From NCBI GenBank assembly GCA_031292485.1, contig JARLHA010000078.1:23611-87610 (forward strand): a DNA stretch of 64,000 nucleotides, in the 5' to 3' direction. Below are positions 50,329 to 60,475 of the stretch, piece by piece (the stretch's first letter is position 1; every line of letters starts with the position of its first letter). The translations under genes and the position numbers were made by a program. This DNA is from Mucilaginibacter sp. Its GTDB lineage: Bacteria; Bacteroidota; Bacteroidia; Sphingobacteriales; Sphingobacteriaceae. The notes under the pieces were generated by a model, which worked only from the letters and a program-made list of their open reading frames with translations, had not been told where the DNA came from and made no database searches.

Positions 50329-51576
50329 TTATACTTTATCTTTGGTGTCAAATATAGTTTTATTGGTAACCAACGGTTTCGCCCAAAAACCGATGCTGAG
50401 CATATAGCCAAAAGTAATGTAAAGCACCATCATTGCCGCCCGCAGCCCGATCAGATCGCCGAGGCCCCCGATAAGCAATTGGATCCCCGCACCGCCAATA
50501 ATCCCTGTCACCAGGATGCCGGCAAACGACCCATGGTGTTCGTCCACCGAACTCAACGCCAGCGAGAAAATAATGGGATACATCACCGACATAAAAAAAC
50601 CTACTATCGGAAAAGCATATAAGGAAACCTGCGCACTGCCAAAAAGACCAAACGTTAGCACAATAATTGCAAGGATGGTAAACAGCACCAGCAGCTTGCG
50701 GCTATCCATCAGTTTTAATAAAAACAAACCTAATATACCACCGGCAGTCATCAATCCCCAAAAATAGCCTACGGCGTGTGCACCGGTTGTTTCGGAATTG
50801 AAGTGATGATAACGGAACAGGAATTCTGACATCCAGTAGGAGACACCCTGTTCTGTGCCGACATAGCTGAACAATGCTATGAAGTATAAAATAACTACGG
50901 GCTTTTTAAAAAGCATTACATGGGTGGCCCATGGCCCTGCTTTTTCATCTTCATTCAACTCAACTTTCGGAAACCTGGAGAGCACTAAAATGGCAAACAT
51001 AAAAACGCAAATAACAGTGAAAAGCCAGTATAGAGAGATCCATGGCAGATCATGAGGGACCAATGGCTGCAATACAGAAAAGATGCCTGAATGATTCCCT
51101 TTAGCTAAATTTAAAACCAGGTATGAATACACAAAGGGGCTTACGAAAGAGGCCCCGCCAAATATTAACTGTGCCAAAACCGAGGTAAATGCATAGTTTT
51201 CCTCTCCACCGGCAGTTCGTAGTAACGGATTGATCACCACCTGCAGCATCGCCATTCCGCAGCCTATTAAAAACAGAGATAAGATTGCCGTAAGATAATT
51301 TGGCTCGGCAGCTAAAAGTAATGCACCAAGGAATGCGACAACAAATGCCGCAGTCATAATCACTTTTTCATTATACTTCTGTACCAGCATGCTCGAAGGG
51401 ATGGACATTACACCGTAAGCGATAAAGAATGCAAATGGTAATACGCCGGCCATCCCGGTACTTAATTTAAAATCTTTAATAAACTCCGGGCCCAGCGGAC
51501 CTATGATATTTGTTAAAAAAGAAATTACAAAAAAGGTGAGCATGATTAATGCTACAATGTAATAGCTGCGTTTCAT
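50329..51576 (-). CDS. Sugar MFS transporter (FucP/NagP/GluP-like)
   Basis: 415 residues from ATG 51576; another ATG at 51615 would add 13 residues. Twelve membrane segments. FFIAYGVMSIPSSMLVQKYN and GCGMAMLQVVINPLLRTAGG match the fucose/glucose/galactose/GlcNAc symporter branch of MFS. It imports a hexose that the downstream ROK kinase would phosphorylate. Exact sugar not decidable. Confidence 0.88.
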   Translation of the reverse strand: MKRSYYIVALIMLTFFVISFLTNIIGPLGPEFIKDFKLSTGMAGVLPFAFFIAYGVMSIPSSMLVQKYNEKVIMTAAFVVAFLGALLLAAEPNYLTAILSLFLIGCGMAMLQVVINPLLRTAGGEENYAFTSVLAQLIFGGASFVSPFVYSYLVLNLAKGNHSGIFSVLQPLVPHDLPWISLYWLFTVICVFMFAILVLSRFPKVELNEDEKAGPWATHVMLFKKPVVILYFIALFSYVGTEQGVSYWMSEFLFRYHHFNSETTGAHAVGYFWGLMTAGGILGLFLLKLMDSRKLLVLFTILAIIVLTFGLFGSAQVSLYAFPIVGFFMSVMYPIIFSLALSSVDEHHGSFAGILVTGIIGGAGIQLLIGGLGDLIGLRAAMMVLYITFGYMLSIGFWAKPLVTNKTIFDTKDKV

Positions 51577-51667
51577 TAATTTGGTTAAAATTGGAGGTGA
51601 CGGATTGTTGTACATATTTAACTGAAATCTTTAGCAATAGCAAGTTTTTAAAATATTTATAAAAGTA

Positions 51668-51838
51668 TGAGCTTTTTACCCTCTTTACCGCTTGCGGTAG
51701 AGAGGGTGGTCGAGCGTAGCGACGACCGGGTGAGTCCCCCGGCGGACATTAGCGTTAATGCATATCGGCGATTTACTCACCCCGACTGCGCTTCGCTGGT
51801 CGACCCTCTCTTTTGCAAGCAAAAAAGAGGGTTAAAAG
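51668..51838. repeat. Large imperfect palindrome, two arms of about 65 bp
   Basis: The left arm has ACCCTCTT...GAGAGGGTGGTCGAGCG...CCGGGTGAGT. The right arm is its reverse complement with changes (ACTCACCC...GCTGGTCGACCCTCTC...AAGAGGGTT). The spacer is about 40 bp. Each arm also contains a smaller dyad. It sits in the divergent gap between the MFS gene and the ncRNA. A MITE-like mobile repeat is the best guess. Confidence 0.7.
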
Positions 51839-52058
51839 GCTAATTTTTTTTCGACTTTTTTTCAAAAAAAAATAAAAACACTGTTTTTAAGAATATTTTC
51901 TGTTTGACAATAAGCAGTTTTTTTGCTTTTATGTGAATAACTATGATGTTAATAACTCCGGCTAATTGTAATATATCACCTCAAATTATTTATAAATCAA
52001 TAATAACTATATGGTATAAAATTGTTAAAAACCTGTTAATAAAAAATAAAAAAAAAGC

Positions 52059-52087
52059 TTGACAAATATTCACTAAGGCCCTATATT
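52059..52087 (+). promoter_or_regulatory. Strong promoter of the 52.1-kb ncRNA
   Basis: TTGACA (52059-52064), a 17-bp spacer, then TATATT (52082-52087). The latter overlaps TATATTAG, close to the Bacteroidota TAnnTTTG box. The preceding 60 bp are A/T tracts, an UP-element-like context. Confidence 0.6.
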
Positions 52088-52093
52088 AGAATC

Positions 52094-52440
52094 ATCAAGA
52101 ACGACGTACTTTGACATCTCACAGGAATACAGAAACTGAATCGGGCGGACCCCAGGGCGAGCTAAAGATCACGGAAGTACCTGAGTTACCAGAAAATGAA
52201 AACGGCGAAAGCCGCTGAAAAAGAAGGCTAACTACACGAGGATCAGGAAGGCCCGCAATTTTTTACGGAGAAAAGCAGACACCCCTGATGAACTGAAAGG
52301 AATCAATGTCCGCAAGGGCAACAGAATAGCAGGGCGGTTAAAATACACAAAACTTGGTGCCGGATGTTTGGTCACGGCTAAGCATAAGGTCAGGAAACGG
52401 AAGTCGAATCGCAAGAAGAGGCTTCCGTTTTCGCTTTTTA
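52094..52440 (+). ncRNA. Putative structured noncoding RNA of unknown class, about 345 nt
   Basis: A GC-richer island with no credible open frame between AT-rich flanks. It has a strong promoter upstream and a terminator at 52394-52440 (GAAACGGAAG...CTTCCGTTTTC then T-runs). Visible helices: CGGC-GAAA-GCCG (52203-52214) and TGTCC-GCAA-GGGCA (about 52307-52320), both GNRA-capped; long-range ATCAGG/CCTGAT (about 52242 and 52284); CGGGC/GCCCG (about 52142 and 52250); GCCG...CGGC near 52359-52377. It lacks the RNase P GAGGAAAGTCC core, tmRNA ends and SRP motifs. The RNA start at about 52094 is inferred. Confidence 0.6.
52394..52440 (+). terminator. Terminator of the 52.1-kb ncRNA
   Basis: GAAACGGAAG (52394-52403) pairs with CTTCCGTTTTC (52422-52432) across an 18-nt loop, followed by GCTTTTTACAGCTTTTTTT. 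Confidence 0.7.
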
Positions 52441-52510
52441 CAGCTTTTTTTACAGTCAATTTCTTAATTCTATTTTCCCTCCCGACTGAAAATACCTAAT
52501 TTAGGCGCAC

Positions 52511-53863
52511 ATGAGCAAGGACGGCAAAACCAGGCAGGACGGAAGGCCCAAAATATTTGTTTTAGATACCTCGGTGATCTTATACGATCATAACGCGTTT
52601 GAGAATTTCCAGGAACATGATGTAGCCATCCCTATCCAGGTGCTGGAAGAACTGGATAACATGAAAAGCGGTAATGATACCCGCAATTTCGAGGCACGAA
52701 GCTTTATCAGGTTGATGGACGATATTTCGCACAATCACTTAATCAACCTATGGAGGCCCCTTAACGGGAAAAGCAAAGGCAACTTTAAGGTAATCATGGA
52801 TACCAAAAACATGGGCATTGATGCCGAAGCTGTTTTTGGGTCTGATAAGGTTGATCACCGCATACTGAACGCCGCTTTGGGCCTGCAGGAAGAAAACCCG
52901 GATAAAAAGGTAGTGCTGGTATCAAAAGACATCTGCCTCCGGCTGAAGGCCAAATCACTCAACCTGCACGCAGAAGATTACGAAACAGGAAAAATTAAAA
53001 ACCTGGCCGAACTTTATACAGGCGAAACCACTTTGAACAGAGTGCCCGAAAAACTCATCAACCAGCTCAATAAATCCGAGGCGGTTAACAGCGATAGTTT
53101 TGAAATGCAGCCACATACCAGCAATCACTTTTACATTTTAAACAGCAAAAAAGGCTCGGTGCCGGGTTTTTACAATTCAAAAACGGCACAACTGGAAAAA
53201 ATAACCGAACAGCCTGTTTTTAATATCTTCCCTAAAAATATTGAGCAGGCCTTTGCTATTCATGCCTTGCTGCACCCTGATATTAAGCTGGTGACCATAC
53301 AGGGAAATGCCGGTACGGGCAAAACTTTACTGGCCCTTGCCAGTGCGCTGGAACAGCGTAAAAATTTCAGGCAGATTTTTGTTACCCGGCCCATTGTGCC
53401 CTTGAGCAATAAGGATATCGGTTTTTTACCGGGCGATATCAAATCAAAGATCGACCCCTACATGGCGCCGATTTGGGATAACCTTAAATTCATCAAAGAC
53501 CAGTTTGCCGACGACGATAAAATGCAGGCTAAAATTGATGAGTTGGTGACTAACGATAAAATTTCCATCGCCCCGCTGGCCTTCATCCGCGGACGGACAT
53601 TAAGCAAGATATTTTTTATTGTAGACGAGGCACAGAACCTAACCCCGCATGAAGTGAAAACCATCATCTCCCGCGCCGGCGAAAATAGCAAATTTGTGTT
53701 TACTGGTGATATTTACCAGATAGATACCCCATACCTGGATGCCGAAAGTAACGGCCTGAGTTACCTAATCGACAAAGCCAAAGGGCATCCGCTTTATGCG
53801 CACATTACCCTGCAAAAAGGAGAGCGGAGTGAACTGGCTAATTTAGCTACGGAATTGTTGTAA
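52511..53863 (+). CDS. PhoH-family ATPase fused to a PIN domain (PhoH2-like)
   Basis: 450 residues. The N-terminal PIN domain has KIFVLDTSVILYDHNAF (first acid), IPIQVLEELDNMK and LVSKDICLRLKAK. The C-terminal PhoH domain has IQGNAGTGKTLLALASALEQ (Walker A), IFFIVDEAQNLTPHEVKTII (Walker B) and FTGDIYQID. Such proteins are RNA helicase/ribonucleases. It lies 70 bp after the ncRNA terminator, same direction. Confidence 0.95.
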   Translation: MSKDGKTRQDGRPKIFVLDTSVILYDHNAFENFQEHDVAIPIQVLEELDNMKSGNDTRNFEARSFIRLMDDISHNHLINLWRPLNGKSKGNFKVIMDTKNMGIDAEAVFGSDKVDHRILNAALGLQEENPDKKVVLVSKDICLRLKAKSLNLHAEDYETGKIKNLAELYTGETTLNRVPEKLINQLNKSEAVNSDSFEMQPHTSNHFYILNSKKGSVPGFYNSKTAQLEKITEQPVFNIFPKNIEQAFAIHALLHPDIKLVTIQGNAGTGKTLLALASALEQRKNFRQIFVTRPIVPLSNKDIGFLPGDIKSKIDPYMAPIWDNLKFIKDQFADDDKMQAKIDELVTNDKISIAPLAFIRGRTLSKIFFIVDEAQNLTPHEVKTIISRAGENSKFVFTGDIYQIDTPYLDAESNGLSYLIDKAKGHPLYAHITLQKGERSELANLATELL

Positions 53864-53910
53864 CTAAATCTTTGCAAAGCGGGGATGGTTGATTTAATTA
53901 TATTTGAGAT

Positions 53911-55335
53911 ATGAAAATCAAAACCTTAATCACACTTGTTTTTATTAATTTTTTTTGGCTTGCAGTTTACGCCCAGGATGACGCACCGACCCTTAGCGGA
54001 AGTGTTAATATCTCCGTTAACAAGGGTACGATGGAATGTGATTTCATCTTGAAAAACATGCCTCATATTGAAAATACTTATGTGATCCGGATCAATTCGG
54101 GGATGAATATTCATTATTTTAAGGATTTAAAACATGGTAACCTTATCTATTATGACACTGATAGTAAGGATACGCTTTCGTCCGGAGAATCAATCGCCTA
54201 CTTTTTTCCGGGTAATAAAAACGTAGGCCGGTTTCTGCCACAGGAACTGGAGTTAAAATACGTTGGTATGTTCCCGATTGCTGATTCGGCCAGGGGATAT
54301 AGTGTTCAGGATTGGCGGGGTAATGTTGCTTTTAATGGCTATTCCGTAAGGGCCGACGGACTGCAAAGTGCATGGTACCCGGTGCTGTATGATATGAAAA
54401 AACAGGCCCGGTATGAAAATGTTAAATATGATCTGAATATTACCTGTTCAGACTGCTCGACGTTATTTTTAAATGGTAACAAACCCGTGAAGGGTCAAAA
54501 AGCAAGGTTTGTAAGTGATGTGCCGCGCCCATTAACCATGTATTGCGGTAGATATGATGTTGCCGAGATTAACGGCACGGCAATCCTGAACCCTGATATG
54601 GATAAAACACAGCAGAAATCATTTATTAATACTATAAATAATTACAAACATTATTACGAAGAAAACCTGGGCATTCCATATAAAGAAGATATTACGTTTA
54701 TACAAACTACCCCCACAGCGGCTCCTGATCATGCTTTTTTGTTCGTTTCGTACCCTGTCATCATGAATATCGGCATCGGAAAATACGGACTTAACAGTAT
54801 GTTCGATAAAAAAAGAGGCGATTATTATAAACCATACCTCGCCCATGAATTAGGACATTATTATTTCGGTACATATTTGCGCACAAATACATCTTTTGGC
54901 CACGTGGTTGATGAGGGGTTTGCAGAATTCCTCTCTTTAAAGGCTACTAAAAATTTGTTTGTTGATAGCATTTATCAAAAAATAATAAAAAATAAATTAA
55001 AATCGCTGGAGAAATTTAAAGCGAAACCTTTTTCATTAATAAAAAACGATGATGATTTTAATAACCGGAATTTATATGTGTACACTTATGCACCGGTTAT
55101 ACTAATGGCTATTGAAAAAGAAATTGGCGAAAAATCAATGTGGTTATGGATGAAAAACATGCTGAACACGAAAACGGATTTTACCGATTACCAGTTTTTT
55201 GAAAAGACATTTGATGCATCTATAACCGATAAAACCGAAGCAGAGAAAATTAAAAAGAAATACTTTATTGCTGAAGATGCTTTAAGTAACGCCGTCGCGA
55301 CTGTTGAAGGAGTTAACGGCGGCACGAACCATTAA
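53911..55335 (+). CDS. Exported gluzincin-type (M1-like) metallopeptidase
   Basis: 474 residues. Signal peptide KIKTLITLVFINFFWLAVYA. Zinc site HELGH (AHELGHYYFGTYL) with the third ligand in VDEGFAEFLSL about 20 residues on, the M1/gluzincin pattern. The N-terminal half is a beta-rich domain as in M1 enzymes. It should act in the periplasm or at the surface. No GAMEN motif seen, so aminopeptidase activity is uncertain. Confidence 0.8.
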   Translation: MKIKTLITLVFINFFWLAVYAQDDAPTLSGSVNISVNKGTMECDFILKNMPHIENTYVIRINSGMNIHYFKDLKHGNLIYYDTDSKDTLSSGESIAYFFPGNKNVGRFLPQELELKYVGMFPIADSARGYSVQDWRGNVAFNGYSVRADGLQSAWYPVLYDMKKQARYENVKYDLNITCSDCSTLFLNGNKPVKGQKARFVSDVPRPLTMYCGRYDVAEINGTAILNPDMDKTQQKSFINTINNYKHYYEENLGIPYKEDITFIQTTPTAAPDHAFLFVSYPVIMNIGIGKYGLNSMFDKKRGDYYKPYLAHELGHYYFGTYLRTNTSFGHVVDEGFAEFLSLKATKNLFVDSIYQKIIKNKLKSLEKFKAKPFSLIKNDDDFNNRNLYVYTYAPVILMAIEKEIGEKSMWLWMKNMLNTKTDFTDYQFFEKTFDASITDKTEAEKIKKKYFIAEDALSNAVATVEGVNGGTNH

Positions 55336-55396
55336 GCTGAGTGAACTGGCTATTTATTGATTTAAGTAAGTATATTTCCACGTGAAGTTACAGAGG

Positions 55397-57538
55397 TCAA
55401 CTTAAAATACTCTCTGTCACCTTTCCAATATCCACGCTGATCTTATTGATAAAACCCAGCTGCTCTTTTAGTAAAACATCGTCATGCTGGGTTAATGGTA
55501 GGGCGGCCGCACTTGCAGGCGCTGGTTTTCCTCTCTTAAAGTCAATTAACCTTCCGCCCAGCTTTTCGCTGGTATCATTCAATACCGCAATGCTTTTTTT
55601 GATCAGTTTAATATCCTCAGCCTGGTTCTGGTACTTTTTTTTGCCCGAAATGGTGGAAGCTACCGTAGCGATATAAGAGGAAAGGATATGGTTGAGCACC
55701 ACAAATTTATGTACATCCTTTACATTTTTTTGCCGGCGTTTGGGTTCCGAGGTCATTCGTTCAAATGAAGCGGAAAGGTTGGCCGATTTTACAAATACAT
55801 CTTTCCGGGCCAGTTTATATTCAATGGTACCCACTTCAATGCCGGTAATGCTTTCCGCTATTTTTACCAGGTAATTTAAATTGGCGTAAATTACATCTTT
55901 CAATCTGTCCTGTATGTTGTCATATTCCCAGCTCGGAAATAACAGGTAACTGGCAATAAAAGCAATGGTAGAGCCGATCACCGTATCAATTTCCCGTTCC
56001 CGAACCAATAACCCAACGCCCAGAAATTTAAAAAGGATAAGCACATAGGGCGTCATAAACAGCACACTTACCACGTAATTTAAACGGGTAAAACTGTAGG
56101 TGCCTATCATAAATATAATCAGCAAAATGAATTGTGTATCCCGGTTGGGTATAAAGCGCAGGATGACGATCCCGGCGATACCCCCGATAACTGTACCGAT
56201 CAGCCGCTGGTAATTGCGCTGTTTGGATAAACTGAAGCCCGGTTTTAATATCACGATGATGGTGAGCAATATCCAATAGCTATGGTGACCATTGGCTATG
56301 GTTTTGCCCAGGATAAAACCAACCAGGCAAACCAATGCTACCCTGAGCGCATGTTTAAAAGTGGTAGAGGAAAAGGAAAAGTTATCAAAAAAGATATGGG
56401 GTGCGTAATCCTGGTGGGTAACAAACTTGGCGTATTCATTGTCATAAACCCCGCCCATCAGGGTCTCCGAATATTTGGAGTTATAATACTTGTAGATACT
56501 TTTTATCCTGTCGTTCAGGTCGCGCAGGTTGATCAGGATCTTTTTAAGCGCCAGGTTGCTGGTACCCTGTTCGGTTTTCCCTAAAGCATCTATCCGGCCT
56601 TTTAACTGTTCCAGTTCCTCAATAAAATCGCCTTTAAATTTATTGCGGGTATTGGAAATTACCATGAAAGAAATATTGTCCATCTCTCCGGCCATGTGCT
56701 GCAGCAAAATGGCAATCTCATTTAATACGCCTGTTTCTTTATATTTTGTGCGGATAGCGCTGTAATCATAGTGGGTAGCCATGATCTGTTCAAACATGTC
56801 TACCAAATCGACAAAAGTGAGTAAAAGGATCCGGCTTGCGCTGGTTGATTCCTTTACCATCACCCTGCTTTTAAAAAGGAGCTCTCTCACCGCATCCTGG
56901 TGCTGGCTAACTTTGATCTGCTGGCTAACCAGTTTTCGGTAATTTTCGTCAATATCTGTGTCAGGCAAATAGAAATCGGCTTTTATGCGTAAAAAATCAG
57001 CTATGTCGGCAATGTTTTCACCAAGGGTTTGCTGTGCGGCACGATATGGCCTGATGCCAAAAAATATCAGGCTGAAAAGCATGTACCATATGCCCCCTAA
57101 TAAAATGATGGCGCTGTATCCTAACACTTCCTCCGGCTTTTCGGCTTTGTCCATCATAAATATCATCACCAGCAAGGCTGAGGTTCCAACCGAGGCTGCC
57201 CTGTTACCATAAACGATGAACATAGAAAAAAGGAACGATAACAAGGTAACTTCGGCCCCAAGTGTAAAAACGTTTAGCCTCGCAAAGCCGGTAATTACCG
57301 CTACCACAAACAAGAAGAGGTTGCCGATAGCCATTGCGTTCCGTTTATGCATCAAAGGGCCCGGGGTATCGATTGTGCAAACGCATAATGCACCAAGCGA
57401 CAAAGTGAGCCCCATATCAAAATGGTTAAACCGTAGGGCGATTAGCGATGGAAGCAGGATACCTGTCGTCATCCGCAAACCGTCAGAGAAATACTGGCTG
57501 TAAAAAAAGCTTTTTATTTCCCTGGAATTGATTTTCAT
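55397..57538 (-). CDS. FUSC-family inner-membrane protein (YccS/YhfK-like)
   Basis: 713 residues. Two blocks of membrane segments (about 20-165 and 385-520) each precede a cytoplasmic helical domain, the FUSC layout. The second block has HSYWILLTIIVILKPGFSLS and RLIGTVIGGIAGIVILRFIP, the conserved fusaric-acid-resistance-like motifs. Probably exports aromatic acids or other small anions; substrate unknown. Converges on the metallopeptidase gene. Confidence 0.9.
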   Translation of the reverse strand: MKINSREIKSFFYSQYFSDGLRMTTGILLPSLIALRFNHFDMGLTLSLGALCVCTIDTPGPLMHKRNAMAIGNLFLFVVAVITGFARLNVFTLGAEVTLLSFLFSMFIVYGNRAASVGTSALLVMIFMMDKAEKPEEVLGYSAIILLGGIWYMLFSLIFFGIRPYRAAQQTLGENIADIADFLRIKADFYLPDTDIDENYRKLVSQQIKVSQHQDAVRELLFKSRVMVKESTSASRILLLTFVDLVDMFEQIMATHYDYSAIRTKYKETGVLNEIAILLQHMAGEMDNISFMVISNTRNKFKGDFIEELEQLKGRIDALGKTEQGTSNLALKKILINLRDLNDRIKSIYKYYNSKYSETLMGGVYDNEYAKFVTHQDYAPHIFFDNFSFSSTTFKHALRVALVCLVGFILGKTIANGHHSYWILLTIIVILKPGFSLSKQRNYQRLIGTVIGGIAGIVILRFIPNRDTQFILLIIFMIGTYSFTRLNYVVSVLFMTPYVLILFKFLGVGLLVREREIDTVIGSTIAFIASYLLFPSWEYDNIQDRLKDVIYANLNYLVKIAESITGIEVGTIEYKLARKDVFVKSANLSASFERMTSEPKRRQKNVKDVHKFVVLNHILSSYIATVASTISGKKKYQNQAEDIKLIKKSIAVLNDTSEKLGGRLIDFKRGKPAPASAAALPLTQHDDVLLKEQLGFINKISVDIGKVTESILS

Positions 57539-57872
57539 CGTTTTTGTTATTTTTTTGTGCTGAAGAGGCCTTTATCAAAGATATTTTATCCGGACATTTT
57601 TTAAAAGGGCAAAAACTGCCTTTTCTGAAATGATTTTTTTGAGGCCAAAATCACGCTACAAATTTACAAAAATTAAATAACTGTGCCTTATTTTAATAAA
57701 TATTGCATTAATATTATCAAACCTTTATAAATTACTCATTTTTTTATTAATTTAGCAATCAGATGTGTAAATTCACACCCGTAAACAAATGGCCCCCGGA
57801 AATGCTGACCTCCGGTGACCATTTTATAGTAACCAATTATTTAAACTTGTTTTTTATTCAATTTAATCCGTT
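57539..57872. promoter_or_regulatory. Divergent control region between FUSC gene and ppc
   Basis: 334 bp, mostly A/T-rich, no gene. A GC-rich patch near 57791-57821 contains CCGG direct or inverted copies (CCCCCGGAAATGCTGACCTC then CGG) that may form a weak stem. No perfect TAnnTTTG box seen. Confidence 0.35.
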
Positions 57873-60455
57873 ATGCCCTTAAACTTAAAACTCAGCCAGA
57901 GAGAAACAGCTTTTAATAATGAAGTTGTGATGCGTTTTGAGTTGTACAATAGTTTGTTTCAAACCCTGCCGTTTTACCAGGTTAAGGATACAGGTATTTT
58001 GCTGCCATTTTTTAGTTCCCATTGCGAAAAGGAAACTAATAAACTAATATCCCCAACCGCTATTATCGAATCGTTTTTCAAAAAATACGTACCCGATATT
58101 GACCATCGCGAGCAAATCAACCGTATGTTCCGCTTTATTCAATATATCGAACGGCAAGTGGTTTTGTTTGATGCCATCGAAGATTCTTCCTTTAATAAAC
58201 TGGGAAGGGCCGATGATAGCGGTACCCTCCAGGTTTTATCGCAGCAGGCTGCAGTAAGCCAGGATGCCCGAAACGAGATTAGTGCAAAACTGAATGATTT
58301 TTCATTAAGGCTGGTATTGACTGCGCACCCTACCCAGTTTTACCCGGGCACTATCCTGGGGATAATGACCGACCTGATCGAGGCTTTAAAAACAAACGAT
58401 ATAAATACCATTGACGTTTTATTGCAGCAATTGGGTAAAACACCGTTCTTTAATAAAACATCGCCTACACCGGTTGACGAGGCGATCAGCCTGGCCTGGT
58501 TCCTCGAAAATATATTTTACCATGCGGTATCGGGCATACAATCTAAACTCGATGAAGAGTTTGATATCGAACCCGCGCGCCATAACCAGCTTTTGGAATT
58601 GGGTTTTTGGCCTGGCGGCGACCGCGACGGGAACCCTAATGTTACTGTCGAAACAACAAGATCTGTCGCAAGCTTTTTAAGACAACGTGCCTTCAGGTGT
58701 TACTACCGTGATTACAGGCTGCTGAAGAGGCGTGTAACTTTCCACGGCGTTGAAAAGGCAATGGCTACCCTTGACAAACTCATCTATTCAAATGCTAATT
58801 TTAAGCAGGATGATCGCGACCTGCAGCCCGAAATATTGGAATTGCTGCGGTCGATAAGGTATACTTTGGTGGCAGATCACGACAGCTTGTTTGTAAACCT
58901 GGTGGACGACCTGATCAGAAAAGTAAGCTTGTTTGGCTGTTATTTCGCCACGCTTGACATCAGGCAGGATAGCCGCGTTTTGCGTAAAGTATTTAAGTTC
59001 TGTACTTCCAAATCAGGTGTAGATACCGGTATTCCGGATGATTACCTTGAATTTTCTGAAGAGGGAAAAATAGAAAGTATAACTTTTAACGAAGCCGACA
59101 TTGTTTGCCCGGATGACGAGGATAAACTTACTTGTGATACGTTGAATACCATCAGGTTAATGAAGGAGATCCAGCGCACAAACGGCGAAAAAGCCTGTCA
59201 GCGCTTTATCATCAGCAACTGTCAGCAGGCATCGGATATATTGCAGTTGATTGACCTGTTTTTATGGAGCGGATGGAAAAAGGATAGCCTGAGTGTGGAT
59301 TTTATGCCCTTGTTTGAAACCGTTAACGACCTTAAAAGCGCGGCCCAGGTAATGGAAACATTATATACCCACCCCTTTTATAAAGAACATCTTTCGAAAC
59401 GGCATAACCTGCAATCCATCATGCTTGGATTTAGCGACAGCACCAAAGATGGCGGATACCTGATGGCTAACTGGTCGATCTACAAAGCCAAAGTTGAGCT
59501 GACAGCCATGGCAAGGAAATATGGAATCGATTTGGCGTTTTTTGATGGCAGGGGAGGCCCGCCGGCACGCGGCGGCGGTAAAACTCACCGTTTTTATGCT
59601 TCCATGGGTGATGAGATCGCCAATAAGCACATCCAATTGACCATACAAGGTCAAACGGTAAGTTCGCAATACGGCTCAGTGGAGACGGCGCGTTTTAACA
59701 TGGAACAGCTGATCAATGCAGGCGTTATTTCGGCATTGCAGCCTAATCCAAATGATCTGCTGGATGCAAAACATAAAGAACTTATCTCTGCGATGGCGGA
59801 TGAAAGCTATAAGCTGTTTCTTGAATTGAGGCAGCATCCTTTATTTGTGGAATACCTTGAGAAATTCAGTCCCTTAAAACTCCTATCTCATATCAACATC
59901 AGCAGCCGTCCAACCAAACGGAATTCGGATGCCTCGCTAAAGCTGGAGGACCTGCGCGCCATTAGTTTTGTAACCTCGTGGAGCCAGTTGAAACAAAGCA
60001 TACCTGGTTTTTATGGTGTTGGTACGGCTTTAAATAAAATGAAGGAAGCCGGCAACTGGAACGAGATCAAAGACCTTTATAATTCATCCGGTTTCTTTAA
60101 AACCATGGTTGATAACTGCGTGATGTCCATGACGAAATCTGATTTCCGTGTTACCGCCTATTTGGAGAAGGACAAGAAGTTCGGACCGTTTTGGAAAATG
60201 CTCCGTGACGAATTCGAATTAACAAAAGCGATGTTGCTTGAATTAACAGGCACTACCATGCTGATGGGAGAATATCCGGTAGAACGCCGCTCCATCGCTA
60301 TCCGCGAAAAAATAGTTTTGCCCCTGGTAATTATGCAGCACTATGCCCTGCACTGCCTCAATAATAACCCGGATGAAGAACTTGCCAAAATTTACAACAA
60401 GCTGGTGATCCGCACGGTGTATGGTATTGTAAATGCCGGAAGGAATTTGGCATAA
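57873..60455 (+). CDS. ppc: Phosphoenolpyruvate carboxylase
   Basis: 860 residues, near full length. Catalytic motifs: LTAHPTQFYPGT (His), GFSDSTKDGGYLMANW (Lys/Asp) and FDGRGGPPARGGGKTHRF (the glycine loop). WPGGDRDGNPNVT is also intact. It carboxylates PEP to oxaloacetate, replenishing the TCA cycle. Confidence 0.96.
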   Translation: MPLNLKLSQRETAFNNEVVMRFELYNSLFQTLPFYQVKDTGILLPFFSSHCEKETNKLISPTAIIESFFKKYVPDIDHREQINRMFRFIQYIERQVVLFDAIEDSSFNKLGRADDSGTLQVLSQQAAVSQDARNEISAKLNDFSLRLVLTAHPTQFYPGTILGIMTDLIEALKTNDINTIDVLLQQLGKTPFFNKTSPTPVDEAISLAWFLENIFYHAVSGIQSKLDEEFDIEPARHNQLLELGFWPGGDRDGNPNVTVETTRSVASFLRQRAFRCYYRDYRLLKRRVTFHGVEKAMATLDKLIYSNANFKQDDRDLQPEILELLRSIRYTLVADHDSLFVNLVDDLIRKVSLFGCYFATLDIRQDSRVLRKVFKFCTSKSGVDTGIPDDYLEFSEEGKIESITFNEADIVCPDDEDKLTCDTLNTIRLMKEIQRTNGEKACQRFIISNCQQASDILQLIDLFLWSGWKKDSLSVDFMPLFETVNDLKSAAQVMETLYTHPFYKEHLSKRHNLQSIMLGFSDSTKDGGYLMANWSIYKAKVELTAMARKYGIDLAFFDGRGGPPARGGGKTHRFYASMGDEIANKHIQLTIQGQTVSSQYGSVETARFNMEQLINAGVISALQPNPNDLLDAKHKELISAMADESYKLFLELRQHPLFVEYLEKFSPLKLLSHINISSRPTKRNSDASLKLEDLRAISFVTSWSQLKQSIPGFYGVGTALNKMKEAGNWNEIKDLYNSSGFFKTMVDNCVMSMTKSDFRVTAYLEKDKKFGPFWKMLRDEFELTKAMLLELTGTTMLMGEYPVERRSIAIREKIVLPLVIMQHYALHCLNNNPDEELAKIYNKLVIRTVYGIVNAGRNLA

Positions 60456-60475
60456 GTGAGAGCGTTTAAGAGAGC

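Noticed and set aside
52094..52440. RNase P RNA or tmRNA for the 52-kb ncRNA
   Set aside because: The GAGGAAAGTCC core and the tRNA-like ends are missing; an ACAGAATAGC...GGCGGTTA similarity is too weak.
52232..52459. 75-codon minus-strand frame over the ncRNA
   Set aside because: It crosses the ncRNA terminator and shows no protein-like features.
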